Assembly (NCBI GenBank): GCA_963724535.1
Contig: CAVRVD010000023.1
Span: forward strand, 71,599-135,598
Direction of reading: 5' to 3'
DNA: 64,000 bases
DNA from: JADJPO01 sp963724535
Lineage (GTDB): Bacteria; Actinomycetota; Actinomycetes; Actinomycetales; Kineosporiaceae
The notes beneath the pieces are model-generated. The model had not been told where the DNA came from and searched no databases. It saw only the letters and a list, made by a program, of their open reading frames with translations. The translations under genes were made by a program, and so were the position numbers. Below, in pieces: positions 16,021 to 24,491 of the stretch (positions within the stretch are counted from its first letter, which is position 1; every line of letters starts with the position of its first letter).

Positions 16021-18828
16021 GTGGCACGCAGAGCCGTCGACCCCGCGGCCGCGGCGTCCTGGCCTCAGGCACCCGATGCCTGCGGGCCCTCGCAGTCCGA
16101 CCGCTCCGGGCTGACCACGGCGCAGGCTGACGAGCGGCTCGCCACGGACGGCCCCAATGCGCTGCCCGCCCCGGCCCACCGCCCGGCCTGGCTGCGTCTG
16201 GCCCGCCAGCTGACCGGGGTCTTCGCCATCCTGCTGTGGGCGGCAGCCGGCCTGTCCTGGCTCGCCGGCCTCGTCGAGCTGACCGTGGCGATCAGCGTCG
16301 TCGTGGTGGTCAACGGGGCCTTCGCCTTCGCGCAGGAGAGCCGGGCCGATCACGCCGCCGAGCGGCTTCGGTCGCTACTACCCACCCGAGTCACCGTTCG
16401 GCGGGACCAGCTGCTGAGCGAGGTCGACGCCACGCAGGTGGTCACCGGCGACGTGCTGGTCCTTGAGGCCGGAGACCGGATCCCCGCAGACGTCCGGATC
16501 CTGCACGCCGCCGGACTGCTGGTCGACACCTCCACGCTCACCGGCGAGAGCGAGCCGATCTCGCCGGAGGAGGACGACACGGCGTTCGCCGGCACCTTCC
16601 TGGTCGAGGGCACCGCGGAGGCCATGGTGACGGCGACCGGGGGGCGGACCCGCCTGGCCGGCATCGCGCGCGCCACCAGCCTCGCCGGGTCCCACGACAC
16701 CCCGCTGACCCGCGAGCTCCACCGGACCGTGCGCGGCATCGGCGCCATCGCGATCACCTGCGGGGCGGCCTTCTTCGCGCTCACCCTCGCCATCGGACGC
16801 CCTGTCGAGGAGGGCTTCATCCTCGCGATCGGCGTCACCGTCGCTCTGGTGCCCGAGGCGCTGCTGCCCACGGTGACCCTGGCCCTGGCCTGGGGGGCCG
16901 AGCAGATGTCCCATCGCCGCGTCCTCGTCCGTTCGCTGGACGCCGTGGAGACGCTGGGGTCGACCACCTTCGTCTGCACCGACAAGACCGGGACCCTCAC
17001 CCGCAACGAGATGACGGTCGTCGAGGCCTGGACGCCCCAGGGAACGGCCCGGCTCACCACCACGGGCTATGACCCCGACGACCTGGCGGGGCTGACGATC
17101 AGCACCGGACCCGATGGATCTGGACCCGATGCACCCGGACCCGATGGACCCGGACCCGATGGCGCCCGCAACGCCCTGCGCGACCTGGCTCGGTCCGGGG
17201 CCCGCTGCTCACGCGGGTACGTGGAGCGGGACCCGCCGGAGGCGGGGGGCCGCTGGCGCGCGCACGGCGACCCCATGGAGGCGGCCATCGACGTGTTCGC
17301 CCGCCGGCTCGGGGTGGACACCGCCGGGCCACGGGCCCGCGGGCACATCGACCTCACCTTCGCCTTCGACCCGCGCCGCCGCCGGATGTCGGTCGTCGCG
17401 GAGGGCGGGGTGCTCGTCAAGGGCGCCGCGGACGTCATCCTCCCGTTGTGCGCCGGCGCGGGGGACTCACCCGGGGGGCGCGAGTCGGCCGAAGCAGCCG
17501 TCCAGGACCTCACCTCGCGCGGGCTGCGGGTGATCGCCGTGGCCAGCAGGCCGGTGGGCGAGACCACCCCGACGTCCGCCGCCGAGGCGGAGCAGGACCT
17601 GGCCCTGCTGGGTCTGATCGGGCTGCACGACCCGCCGCGGACAGACGTGGCGGCCTCGCTCTCCGCCTGCCGCGCGGCGGGAGTCGGCATCGCCATGATC
17701 ACCGGGGACCATCCGGTGACGGCAGCCGCGATCGCCACCGACGTGGGCCTGCGGCGCCCGGAGGACCCGGTGCTGACCGGCGCGCAGCTCCCGGACGACG
17801 ATGCCGCCCTCGGCCGGCTGCTCGACCACGACGGCATCGTGGTCGCCCGGGTCTCCCCCGAGGACAAGCTGCGGATCGCGAAGGCGTTGCGGGCTCGCGG
17901 CCACGTGGTGGCGATGACCGGGGACGGCGTGAACGACGGACCGGCCCTGCGCGAGGCGGACATCGGCGTCGCCATGGGCGCCTCCGGGACCGACGTCGCC
18001 CGGGAGGCCAGCGACCTGGTGCTGCTGGACGATGACTTCTCCACGATCGTGGCCGGCATCGAGCTGGGCCGGGCCACCTACGTCAACGTGCGACGCTTCC
18101 TCACCTACCACCTGAGCGACAATGTGGCCGAGCTCGCCCCCTTCCTGGCCTGGGGGCTGTCCGGCGGAAGCTTCCCACTGGCCCTGGGGGTGCTGCAGAT
18201 CCTCGCCCTCGATATCGGGACCGACACTCTGGCCGCCGTCGCTCTCGGCGCCGAGCCTCCTGCCCAGGACGTGCTCAAACGGCCACCAGTCACCGGCCGG
18301 CTGCTCGACCGCTCGGTGATCCGGCGTGCCTTCGGTCTGCTCGGGCCGACCGAGGCGGCCATGGGCCTGGCCGCGTTCGTGGTCTCTCTTCTCGCCGCCG
18401 GATGGCGTCCCGGGGATGCCTTCCCCATCGGGACCGTGCTCGCCGCCGCGTCCGGCGCCACCTTCATGACCGTCGTCCTGGCCCAGGCCGCGAACGCCTT
18501 CGCCTGCCGCAGCGCGAGGCGGACCCCCTGGGCGCTGGGATGGCTCGGCAACCGCCTGCTGCCACCGGCGGTGGCTGCCGGGACGGCGTTCTCACTGCTC
18601 GTGCTGCTCGTCCCGCCGATCGCCCAGGCCCTCGGCCATCGCACCCCCTCGGCCGCAGGCTGGCTCGTCGCGGTTCTGGCAATGGCAGCCGTGCTCGGCG
18701 TCGACGCGCTGGACAAGACCGTGCGGGTCCGACGAGCGCGGGGCAGCGGCACCAGGGGCGCGGCGGAGCGGTCGCCGCGGGTGGGGAACCCGACGTCCGG
18801 GCAGCAGCCCTCGCCCTCCGACCGGTGA
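16021..18828 (+). CDS. P-type cation-transporting ATPase (P2-like)
   Basis: 935 aa. It has the actuator motif DTSTLTGES, the membrane helix VPEALLPT, the phosphorylation site DKTGTLT (D321), the nucleotide-binding motif KGAADVILPLC and the hinge MTGDGVNDGPALREADIG. It has the N-terminal cation-ATPase domain and ten membrane helices, as in Ca2+/Na+-type P2 pumps, without heavy-metal CxxC domains. The ion is not determined. A four-copy 15-bp repeat encodes a GPDGx stretch after the P-site. The start is GTG. It overlaps the following polymerase start by 4 bp. Confidence 0.9.
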   Translation: MARRAVDPAAAASWPQAPDACGPSQSDRSGLTTAQADERLATDGPNALPAPAHRPAWLRLARQLTGVFAILLWAAAGLSWLAGLVELTVAISVVVVVNGAFAFAQESRADHAAERLRSLLPTRVTVRRDQLLSEVDATQVVTGDVLVLEAGDRIPADVRILHAAGLLVDTSTLTGESEPISPEEDDTAFAGTFLVEGTAEAMVTATGGRTRLAGIARATSLAGSHDTPLTRELHRTVRGIGAIAITCGAAFFALTLAIGRPVEEGFILAIGVTVALVPEALLPTVTLALAWGAEQMSHRRVLVRSLDAVETLGSTTFVCTDKTGTLTRNEMTVVEAWTPQGTARLTTTGYDPDDLAGLTISTGPDGSGPDAPGPDGPGPDGARNALRDLARSGARCSRGYVERDPPEAGGRWRAHGDPMEAAIDVFARRLGVDTAGPRARGHIDLTFAFDPRRRRMSVVAEGGVLVKGAADVILPLCAGAGDSPGGRESAEAAVQDLTSRGLRVIAVASRPVGETTPTSAAEAEQDLALLGLIGLHDPPRTDVAASLSACRAAGVGIAMITGDHPVTAAAIATDVGLRRPEDPVLTGAQLPDDDAALGRLLDHDGIVVARVSPEDKLRIAKALRARGHVVAMTGDGVNDGPALREADIGVAMGASGTDVAREASDLVLLDDDFSTIVAGIELGRATYVNVRRFLTYHLSDNVAELAPFLAWGLSGGSFPLALGVLQILALDIGTDTLAAVALGAEPPAQDVLKRPPVTGRLLDRSVIRRAFGLLGPTEAAMGLAAFVVSLLAAGWRPGDAFPIGTVLAAASGATFMTVVLAQAANAFACRSARRTPWALGWLGNRLLPPAVAAGTAFSLLVLLVPPIAQALGHRTPSAAGWLVAVLAMAAVLGVDALDKTVRVRRARGSGTRGAAERSPRVGNPTSGQQPSPSDR
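17107..17166 (+). repeat. 15-bp tandem repeat within the P-type ATPase gene
   Basis: Four in-frame copies of GGACCCGATGNNNNN encode GPDGS, GPDAP, GPDGP and GPDGA. It lies in the nucleotide-binding domain region, in a likely surface loop. Copy number may vary between strains. Confidence 0.85.
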
Positions 18829-19895
18829 TCCAGCACCCTAGACACGTGCGGTGGGTCCTCCACGTCGACCTCGACCAGTTCCTCGCGGCCGTCGAGGTGC
18901 TGCGCCGTCCCGAGCTGGCCGGCCGGCCGGTGATCGTCGGGGGCCACGGCGATCCGACCGAGCGGGCCGTGGTGTCCACCGCCTCCTACGAGGCCCGGGC
19001 GTTCGGCGTCCGGTCCGGGATGCCGCTGCGGCTCGCCATCCGCAAGTGCCCGGACGCCGTGCTGCTGCCGGTGGACGCACCCCACTACCGGGGCGTCTCG
19101 GACCAGGTGATGGCCACCCTGCGCGCCCTGCCCGCAGCCACGGTCGAGGTACTCGGCTGGGACGAGGCATTCGTGGGCGTCGAGCTGCAGGACGGCGCCA
19201 CCCCCGAGGACTATGCCCGGTCCCTGCAGCGACGGGTGCTGGTTGCCACCGGACTGCACTGCTCGGTCGGCATCGGCGACACCACCACCCGAGCGAAGAT
19301 CGCCACGGGGTTCGGCAAGCCCCAGGGTGTCTTCCGGCTGACCGGCGGCAACTGGTTCGCGGTGATGGGCGAGCGGCGCACCGACGCCCTGTGGGGCGTC
19401 GGAGGGCGGATCCGGGACCGGCTAGCCCGGCTCGACATCACCACCGTCGCCGAGCTGGCGCACGCGGACACCGACGTGCTGGTCGCCGAGCTCGGCCCGA
19501 CGATGGGCCCCTACTACCGGGGACTCGGCCGTGGCATCGGGCGCTCCTACGCCGACGACACCCCGTGGGTCCCTCGGGCGCACGGGCGGGAGAGCACCTT
19601 CCAACGCAACCTGGTCACGCAGGACGAGATCGCGGCCGCCGTCCGGTCCCTGGCCGACCAGGTCGCCGTGGACATCGCCGCCGAGGGCCGCGCCTGCGTC
19701 CGGGTGCACCTCAAGGTGCGGTTCGCGCCGTTCTTCACCGTGAACCGCTCCCGCAAGCTCCCCGAACCGACGTCGGACCCCGCCGTGATCGCCGGCATCG
19801 CTCTCGACCTGCTGGGCGCGCTGGACGACGACCGCCCGATCCGGTTGCTCGGCGTCCGCGCCGAGATGACCCCACCCCGAATGGGCGCAACGTGA
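18825..19895 (+). CDS. Y-family DNA polymerase, DinB-like
   Basis: 356 aa. The catalytic acids are visible: HVDLDQF (D15, D17) and WDEAF (D113/E114). Palm, thumb and little-finger regions are complete. It should carry out translesion synthesis. The protein ends soon after the little finger, and I see no clear C-terminal beta-clamp-binding motif, as in mycobacterial DinB2. GTG 18825 gives a 4-bp overlap (GTGA) with the ATPase gene; GTG 18846 is an alternative. No LexA box is seen, and the gene probably depends on the ATPase transcript. Confidence 0.88.
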   Translation: MIQHPRHVRWVLHVDLDQFLAAVEVLRRPELAGRPVIVGGHGDPTERAVVSTASYEARAFGVRSGMPLRLAIRKCPDAVLLPVDAPHYRGVSDQVMATLRALPAATVEVLGWDEAFVGVELQDGATPEDYARSLQRRVLVATGLHCSVGIGDTTTRAKIATGFGKPQGVFRLTGGNWFAVMGERRTDALWGVGGRIRDRLARLDITTVAELAHADTDVLVAELGPTMGPYYRGLGRGIGRSYADDTPWVPRAHGRESTFQRNLVTQDEIAAAVRSLADQVAVDIAAEGRACVRVHLKVRFAPFFTVNRSRKLPEPTSDPAVIAGIALDLLGALDDDRPIRLLGVRAEMTPPRMGAT

Positions 19896-19900
19896 CGCCA

Positions 19901-19917
19901 CGCCCGTCAGACGGGCG
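19901..19917 (+). terminator. Short hairpin after the DinB-like gene
   Basis: A 7-bp stem CGCCCGT/ACGGGCG with a 3-nt loop, a few bases after the stop. GGGCGCAACGT occurs on both sides, so the stem is part of a small repeated region. It is a weak terminator candidate. Confidence 0.4.
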
Positions 19918-19989
19918 CAACGTCACACAGCGCCCGCCCAGGGTGAGCGTGCTGTCACACAACGTCCCAGGCGGCCGGTCACCCGTTGG

Positions 19990-20568
19990 TCACCCGGGGC
20001 CCGGCTCGGCCCAGTCCCGGACCACGAGGGCGGTGGCGATCGCGGCGACTCCCTCGCCCCGACCGGTCAGCCCGAGCCCGTCGGTGGTGGTCGCCGAGAC
20101 CGTCACCGGCGCCCCGCAGGGCGTCGACAGGGCCTGCTCGGCCTCGGCCCGCCGCGAGCCGATCCGAGGCCGCACGCCGATCACCTGCACCGCGACGTTG
20201 CCGATCCGGAAGCCCGCCGCCCGCGCGCGCCGGGCGGTCTCGGCCAGCAGCGCCGTCCCCGAGGCCCCGGACCACTCCGGCCGGGAGGTGCCGAAGTTCG
20301 AGCCCAGGTCGCCCAGACCGCAGGCGGACAGGATGGCATCGCAGCACGCATGGGCCGCGACGTCCGCGTCGGAGTGACCCTCCAGACCCACCTCGCCCGG
20401 CCAGTCCAGTCCGGCCATGCGCATCGGGCGGGGCGCCCCGGCGCCCGACGACGGCACGGCGAATCGGTGCACGTCCACTCCGATCCCGGTCCGTGGCAGG
20501 GGGTGGGACACCGGGGCATGAGGAGTCGGGTCGGACGGCGGTGCGGTCACAGCGGTCACAGCGGTCAC
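19990..20568 (-). CDS. ispF: 2-C-methyl-D-erythritol 2,4-cyclodiphosphate synthase
   Basis: Up to 192 aa; the core is the usual IspF length. GIGVDVHRF and EGHSDADV carry the metal ligands Asp and His; DLGSNFGTS and ATTTDGLGLTGRGEG are standard. It makes the cyclic diphosphate in the non-mevalonate isoprenoid pathway. The N-terminus is unclear: GTG codons at 20568, 20559 and 20550 encode a repeating TAV run only 14 bp from the divergent ispD start. GTG 20511, nearer the conserved core, would leave room for promoters. Confidence 0.9.
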   Translation of the reverse strand: MTAVTAVTAPPSDPTPHAPVSHPLPRTGIGVDVHRFAVPSSGAGAPRPMRMAGLDWPGEVGLEGHSDADVAAHACCDAILSACGLGDLGSNFGTSRPEWSGASGTALLAETARRARAAGFRIGNVAVQVIGVRPRIGSRRAEAEQALSTPCGAPVTVSATTTDGLGLTGRGEGVAAIATALVVRDWAEPGPG

Positions 20569-20582
20569 CGTACGGTAGGCGG

Positions 20583-21332
20583 GTGCGCGCCGCCGTGATG
20601 ATCCTGGCCGGCGGCAGCGGGACCCGCGCCGCCGCTCATCTGGACGGAACCCCGGTCAACAAGGTCTATCTGCCGCTGGCCGGCCGTCCGGTCCTGGCCT
20701 GGTCGGTTGAGGACGCCGACCAGGCCGACGGCGTGACCCGGCTCGTGCTCGTCGTCCGGGCCGAGGACGAACCGCTGGTTCGGACGATGCTCGCCGACCA
20801 CCCACCAGCCCACCCCGTCGCCGTCGTCGTGGGTGGGGCAAGCCGGCACGAGTCCGAGGCAGCCGGACTGGCACACCTGGAGCCTGCGGTGCGGGCCGGG
20901 GAGATCGACGTGGTGGCGGTGCACGACGGGGCCCGACCACTGGCCGGCCGAACGCTGTTCGAGCAGGTGATCGCCGTTGCCGGCACGCACGGTGGCGCGC
21001 TGCCGGGGGTGGCGGCCGGCGCCCTGGTCACCCGAGACGGCCTACCGACCCCCGACCAGACCGCCCCCGGCACGAGGATCGTCCGGGTGCAGACCCCGCA
21101 GGCCTTCACCGCCACCGCGCTGCTGGAGGCCTACGCGTGCGCCGACCGGCGAGGTTTCCGGGGCACCGACACCGCCGCCTGCCTCCAGGCCTTCTCCGAT
21201 GTCGACGTCCGCGTCGTGCCGGGATCCGTCGACAACCTGAAGATCACCTATCCGGCCGACGTGACCCGCGCCGAGGCCGTGCTGGCCCGACGCGCCGATC
21301 CGACGACCGCCACAGAGCCACCGTCCGACTAG
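20583..21332 (+). CDS. ispD: 2-C-methyl-D-erythritol 4-phosphate cytidylyltransferase
   Basis: 249 aa. It has the nucleotide loop LAGGSGTR near the N-terminus, the conserved Lys in NKVYLPLAGRP, HDGARPL, QTPQAF, GTDTA and DNLKITYPAD, so all key parts of IspD are intact. It uses CTP and methylerythritol phosphate. The start is GTG at 20583. It is divergent from ispF, not in the usual same-strand ispD-ispF order, and overlaps tail-to-tail by 4 bp with a degenerate IspD-like gene on the other strand. Confidence 0.92.
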   Translation: MRAAVMILAGGSGTRAAAHLDGTPVNKVYLPLAGRPVLAWSVEDADQADGVTRLVLVVRAEDEPLVRTMLADHPPAHPVAVVVGGASRHESEAAGLAHLEPAVRAGEIDVVAVHDGARPLAGRTLFEQVIAVAGTHGGALPGVAAGALVTRDGLPTPDQTAPGTRIVRVQTPQAFTATALLEAYACADRRGFRGTDTAACLQAFSDVDVRVVPGSVDNLKITYPADVTRAEAVLARRADPTTATEPPSD

Positions 21333-21859
21333 GCGACCGTCACCCCGGCGGGGGCGGGCTGTGGGACCACCCGATGCACCCCGACGGTGCGGTCCAGGAT
21401 CTCTGTCGCGACTGCCATGTCCCGTCCGGCCTCCGAGGACACCGCCACGGCGGCGGCCAGCGCCGCGTGGGTGACCACCAATGGGCCGGTTAGCGAGAGG
21501 AAGTCCTCCCGGTCGAGGGTGGCCAACACCCGCCCTTGGTCGTCAACGTGTTTGAGCGTGTCCGTCACGGTGGCACAGCCGATCGCCGCCACGCACTCGC
21601 CATCGTCGTGCCACTGCTCCAGCACCGCACGGACGGCGCCCGGGCCGGCCAACGGGTGCACCGGATCGTGCAGCACGACCAGGTCGCAGCGCTGCTCCAG
21701 CAGCTCGGCCAGCCGCCCGGCCCGGGTCACCACCTCGATGGGGATCGACCCGAGCGCCTGGCGCAGGACGGCGGCGGCCGCCTCGCTCGCCCCGATACCG
21801 GCAGGGGTGCGGTTCTCGACCCCTTCGACGTCCAGCACGACGGCCAGCAACGCGCTCAT
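21329..21859 (-). CDS. Degenerate IspD-like protein
   Basis: 176 aa. The middle and end follow the IspD pattern: VVLHDPVHPLAGP aligns with HDAARPL, then VTDTLKHVDDQGRVLATLDR aligns with the TDTVK...GTLDR stretch. The N-terminal nucleotide loop LAGGxGxR is missing, as are the TPQ motif and the C-terminal DxxKIT region. It therefore cannot be an ordinary cytidylyltransferase. It could bind a nucleotide or IspD, or be decaying. It lies between the PIN-TRAM gene and the intact ispD, where ispD normally stands in actinobacterial carD clusters. Confidence 0.72.
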   Translation of the reverse strand: MSALLAVVLDVEGVENRTPAGIGASEAAAAVLRQALGSIPIEVVTRAGRLAELLEQRCDLVVLHDPVHPLAGPGAVRAVLEQWHDDGECVAAIGCATVTDTLKHVDDQGRVLATLDREDFLSLTGPLVVTHAALAAAVAVSSEAGRDMAVATEILDRTVGVHRVVPQPAPAGVTVA

Positions 21860-21918
21860 GGACAGCGACTATGCCCGAGCCGGGGTCGTGGTTTCGAATC
21901 CGCAGGCCGTCGGGAGTG

Positions 21919-23091
21919 TCAGCGGCGCCGGGCCCGCGCGGCGGCCCGGGCGATCTGCGTGGCGATCTCGGACCCGCTCGGCTCGCCGCGCGGGCGCGGA
22001 ACGGGCTCGGTCCCCTCCGGCCGGGCGAACACCAGCCGACCGTTGGCGGTGAGCAGCACGCTGATCACCACGACCTCCAGCTCGCAACCGACCTGGTCGC
22101 GGGACCGCTCGACGACGACCATGGTGCCGTCGTCCAGGTAGCCCACGGCCTGACCGGCCTCCTTGCCGGGTCGGGTCAGCAGCACTGTGACGTGGTCGCC
22201 GGCGACCACCGGCGGACGCAGGGCCAGGGCCAGGGCGTGCAGGTTGAGCACCTGGCAGCCGGCCACAGTGGCCACCCGCGCCAGGTTGGTGTCCAGGGTC
22301 ACCAGAGCCGCTTCGCGGCGCTGACAGATGTGCACCAGCTTGGCGTCCACCTCGGCGACCTCGGGAGCCTCGTCGGGCACGACCTCCAGGTCGATCCCGC
22401 GCTCCTTGCGCAGGGACTGCAGGGCGTCCAGACCGCGGCGGCCCTTGGCGCGGCGCTGGTCGTCGGCTGAGTCCGCGAAGGCCTGCAGCTCGCCCAGAAC
22501 GGGCTCAGGCACCATGACCGCACCGTGCAGGAAACCGGCACGGACGATGTCGAGGAGGCGGCCGTCGATCGCCACGGACGTGTCTAGGACCATCGGCAGC
22601 GACGACGCGGCGGGGCGCCCGAGGTGCAGCCGCCCGCTACCACCGAGCAGCGACAGGACACCGTCGCGCTGGGACAGCCCGACGCGGTAGCCCAGGCTGC
22701 CGATGGTGACCACGACGAAGAGAAACAGGGGCGCGGTCAGCTGGAGCGAACCGATCAGCAGGATCGGCCAGGTCAGTGCCGCTGCACCGAGCACGCCGAC
22801 GACGGCGCTGGCGAGGCCGGCCAGCAGCTGCTCGGCGGACCTCCCGGCCAGCACGCTCTCGGTTCGGGTCACGGTGACCGAGGTCAACCGGGCGACGATG
22901 CCGCCGAGCACGTAGCCGGACGCCCCACCGAGCAGCACCCCCAAGGCGGAGGCATCGAAGACCCCGACGATGTGCTCATCCGAACCGAATCCGGTACCGA
23001 CCTGATAGCCGACCGCGGCAAGGAACGCGACGACGCAGAACCGCAACATCTCGATGACGATGGACGGAAACCGAGACTCGCGCTGTGACAC
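21919..23091 (-). CDS. Membrane PIN-TRAM protein (YacL-like)
   Basis: 390 aa. Four hydrophobic segments fill the first 140 residues. A PIN nuclease-like domain (LDTSVAIDGRLLDIV, with acidic residues later in VDAKLVHICQ and LVTLDTNLARVA) and a TRAM RNA-binding domain follow. It resembles YacL of Firmicutes, whose gene lies beside the same isoprenoid genes. The PIN acids are largely kept, so an RNase role is plausible. GTG start. It is 42 bp downstream of carD, probably in the same transcript. Confidence 0.85.
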   Translation of the reverse strand: MSQRESRFPSIVIEMLRFCVVAFLAAVGYQVGTGFGSDEHIVGVFDASALGVLLGGASGYVLGGIVARLTSVTVTRTESVLAGRSAEQLLAGLASAVVGVLGAAALTWPILLIGSLQLTAPLFLFVVVTIGSLGYRVGLSQRDGVLSLLGGSGRLHLGRPAASSLPMVLDTSVAIDGRLLDIVRAGFLHGAVMVPEPVLGELQAFADSADDQRRAKGRRGLDALQSLRKERGIDLEVVPDEAPEVAEVDAKLVHICQRREAALVTLDTNLARVATVAGCQVLNLHALALALRPPVVAGDHVTVLLTRPGKEAGQAVGYLDDGTMVVVERSRDQVGCELEVVVISVLLTANGRLVFARPEGTEPVPRPRGEPSGSEIATQIARAAARARRR

Positions 23092-23133
23092 GACCAGATC
23101 CTCCGAGCAGACCCGGCGGCCGCTGCGGACGGA

Positions 23134-23628
23134 CTAGGAGGCGAGAACCTCGTCGAGGATGGCCGCCGCCTTGTCCTCATTGGTCTGTTCGGCAAGTGCG
23201 AGCTCGGACACAAGGATCGTGCGGGCACGACTCAGCATCTGCTTCTCACCGGTGGACAGGCCACGGCCCTGGTCCCGACGGGTCAGGTCACGCACCACCT
23301 CGGCGACCTTGATCACGTCACCGGAGTGCAGCTTCTCCAGATTGGCCTTGTAGCGGCGCGACCAGTTGGTCGGCTCCTCGGCGTAGGAGGCCCGCAACAC
23401 CTCGAACATCTTGTCCAGGCCCTCCTGCCCGACGACGTCGCGCAGTCCGACCATTTCGACGTTCAGGGCGGGTACCTCGATGGTGAGAGGACTCTGGGTC
23501 ACCTTCTCGGTGGGCCGGAGCACCAGATACTGACGCTCCTCCCCCATGATGGTCCGGACTTTTGTTTCTACGATTGTCGCCGCCCCGTGCTGCGGGTGAA
23601 CGACCGTCTCGCCGACCTCGAAAGCCAT
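23134..23628 (-). CDS. carD: CarD/CdnL-type RNA polymerase-binding regulator
   Basis: 164 aa. The N-terminal RNA polymerase-interacting domain starts VGETVVHPQHGAATI, followed by the helical DNA-binding part with WSRRYKANLEKL and ending in the helix EDKAAAILDEVL. In mycobacteria CarD stabilises open complexes at rRNA and other promoters and is essential. An AAGGGG ribosome site precedes the ATG. It begins the leftward carD-PIN-TRAM group. Confidence 0.96.
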   Translation of the reverse strand: MAFEVGETVVHPQHGAATIVETKVRTIMGEERQYLVLRPTEKVTQSPLTIEVPALNVEMVGLRDVVGQEGLDKMFEVLRASYAEEPTNWSRRYKANLEKLHSGDVIKVAEVVRDLTRRDQGRGLSTGEKQMLSRARTILVSELALAEQTNEDKAAAILDEVLAS

Positions 23629-23930
23629 GTGGTGTTATCCCCTTTCCCGGGTCAATCGTAGCACGCGAACGGCGTAACCACACCGTCGGTCGGTCGCGTT
23701 TGCCCAGGTCAGGGGCTTGCTGGCCCGGGAACTGAGGCTTGACAAAGACCCGATCCACATGCTGCTCGGCCCGGGGCACCTCCCGTCCGCAGAGCCTGGA
23801 ACGGTCAGCGTTCACCGACCGGCGGCGGCCGGTCGGTGAACGACTGGCAGGTCACACGTTCAGCCCAGGCGGCACCGAGTAGGCTTCCGCCGGGTACCAG
23901 CACGAGAGCTTCAGAGAGGACTGGGACGAC
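23629..23930. other. Divergent promoter region between carD and a lipoprotein gene
   Basis: About 300 bp with no gene. It holds a TTGACA hexamer at 23739-23744 (plus strand), but no matching -10 at the usual spacing, and the inverted repeat at 23811-23842 described separately. The promoters of both flanking genes should lie here. Confidence 0.6.
23811..23842. promoter_or_regulatory. Perfect 14-bp inverted repeat in the carD/lipoprotein gap
   Basis: GTTCACCGACCGGC and its exact reverse complement are separated by 4 bp (GGCG). It lies about 90 bp before the lipoprotein start and 180 bp before carD. No gene reads into it from either side, so it is more likely an operator or leader hairpin than a terminator. 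The outer GTTCACC half-sites look like PHO-box units in inverted order. Confidence 0.6.
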
Positions 23931-24467
23931 GTGAACCTCAGCAGCCCTGTCGGTGAGCCGCCAGCCCGTCAACGCGCTCTGCGCACCGCTGCCGCCGCCT
24001 GCGCGCTGCTGCTCCTGCCGGGCCTGAGCGCCTGCTCGTTCACCAATCCGAAGACCACGGCGACGACCTACGCCGCCGCTGACGGGACCAACGACCAGAT
24101 CATCGACGAGGCGACCGGCGCCTCCGTCGAACTGCGGAACATGCTGCTGGTAGCCCAGGAGGAGGACGGCCCCGGCACCCTGGTCGGCGTGGCCGCCAAC
24201 ACCGGCGCCCAGCCGGTCCGGGTCACCTTCACCGTGCTGGACGGCGACGGTCAGTCCGTCGGCACCGGCACGGTGCTGGCCGGCAGCGGCGAACTGACCT
24301 CGATCGGAACCGACGGCACCGCCGTTCGGGTGGCCTCGGTGCCGGTACCGCCCGGGGCCAACCTCACCCTCGTCGTGGAGACGCCGGCCGGTGGATCGCA
24401 GCGGATGACGCTGCCCGTCCTGGCCGCTGAGGGCCCCTACGCGGACCTGCTGGCCGGACCGGAGTGA
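23931..24467 (+). CDS. Secreted lipoprotein of unknown function
   Basis: 178 aa. A lipoprotein signal (basic start, hydrophobic ALLLLPGL, lipobox LSAC near residue 36) is followed by a beta-rich domain containing VGVAANTGAQPVRVTF, which looks like an Ig-like or FxLYD-type fold. It should be anchored outside the plasma membrane. GTG start. It ends 24 bp from the convergent regX3 stop, so a link with the phosphate system is only positional. Confidence 0.78.
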   Translation: MNLSSPVGEPPARQRALRTAAAACALLLLPGLSACSFTNPKTTATTYAAADGTNDQIIDEATGASVELRNMLLVAQEEDGPGTLVGVAANTGAQPVRVTFTVLDGDGQSVGTGTVLAGSGELTSIGTDGTAVRVASVPVPPGANLTLVVETPAGGSQRMTLPVLAAEGPYADLLAGPE

Positions 24468-24491
24468 GCTCTGGCCGGTCCCGGGCTGGGG

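Noticed and set aside
18402..18824. Longer frame upstream of the DinB-like start
   Set aside because: It lies wholly inside the P-type ATPase gene in another frame and shows no polymerase sequence before about 18825.
21870..21920. GGTTTCGAATCC, which looks like a tRNA T-arm
   Set aside because: The flanking bases do not form the T-stem on either strand, and no acceptor or anticodon arm can be folded around it.
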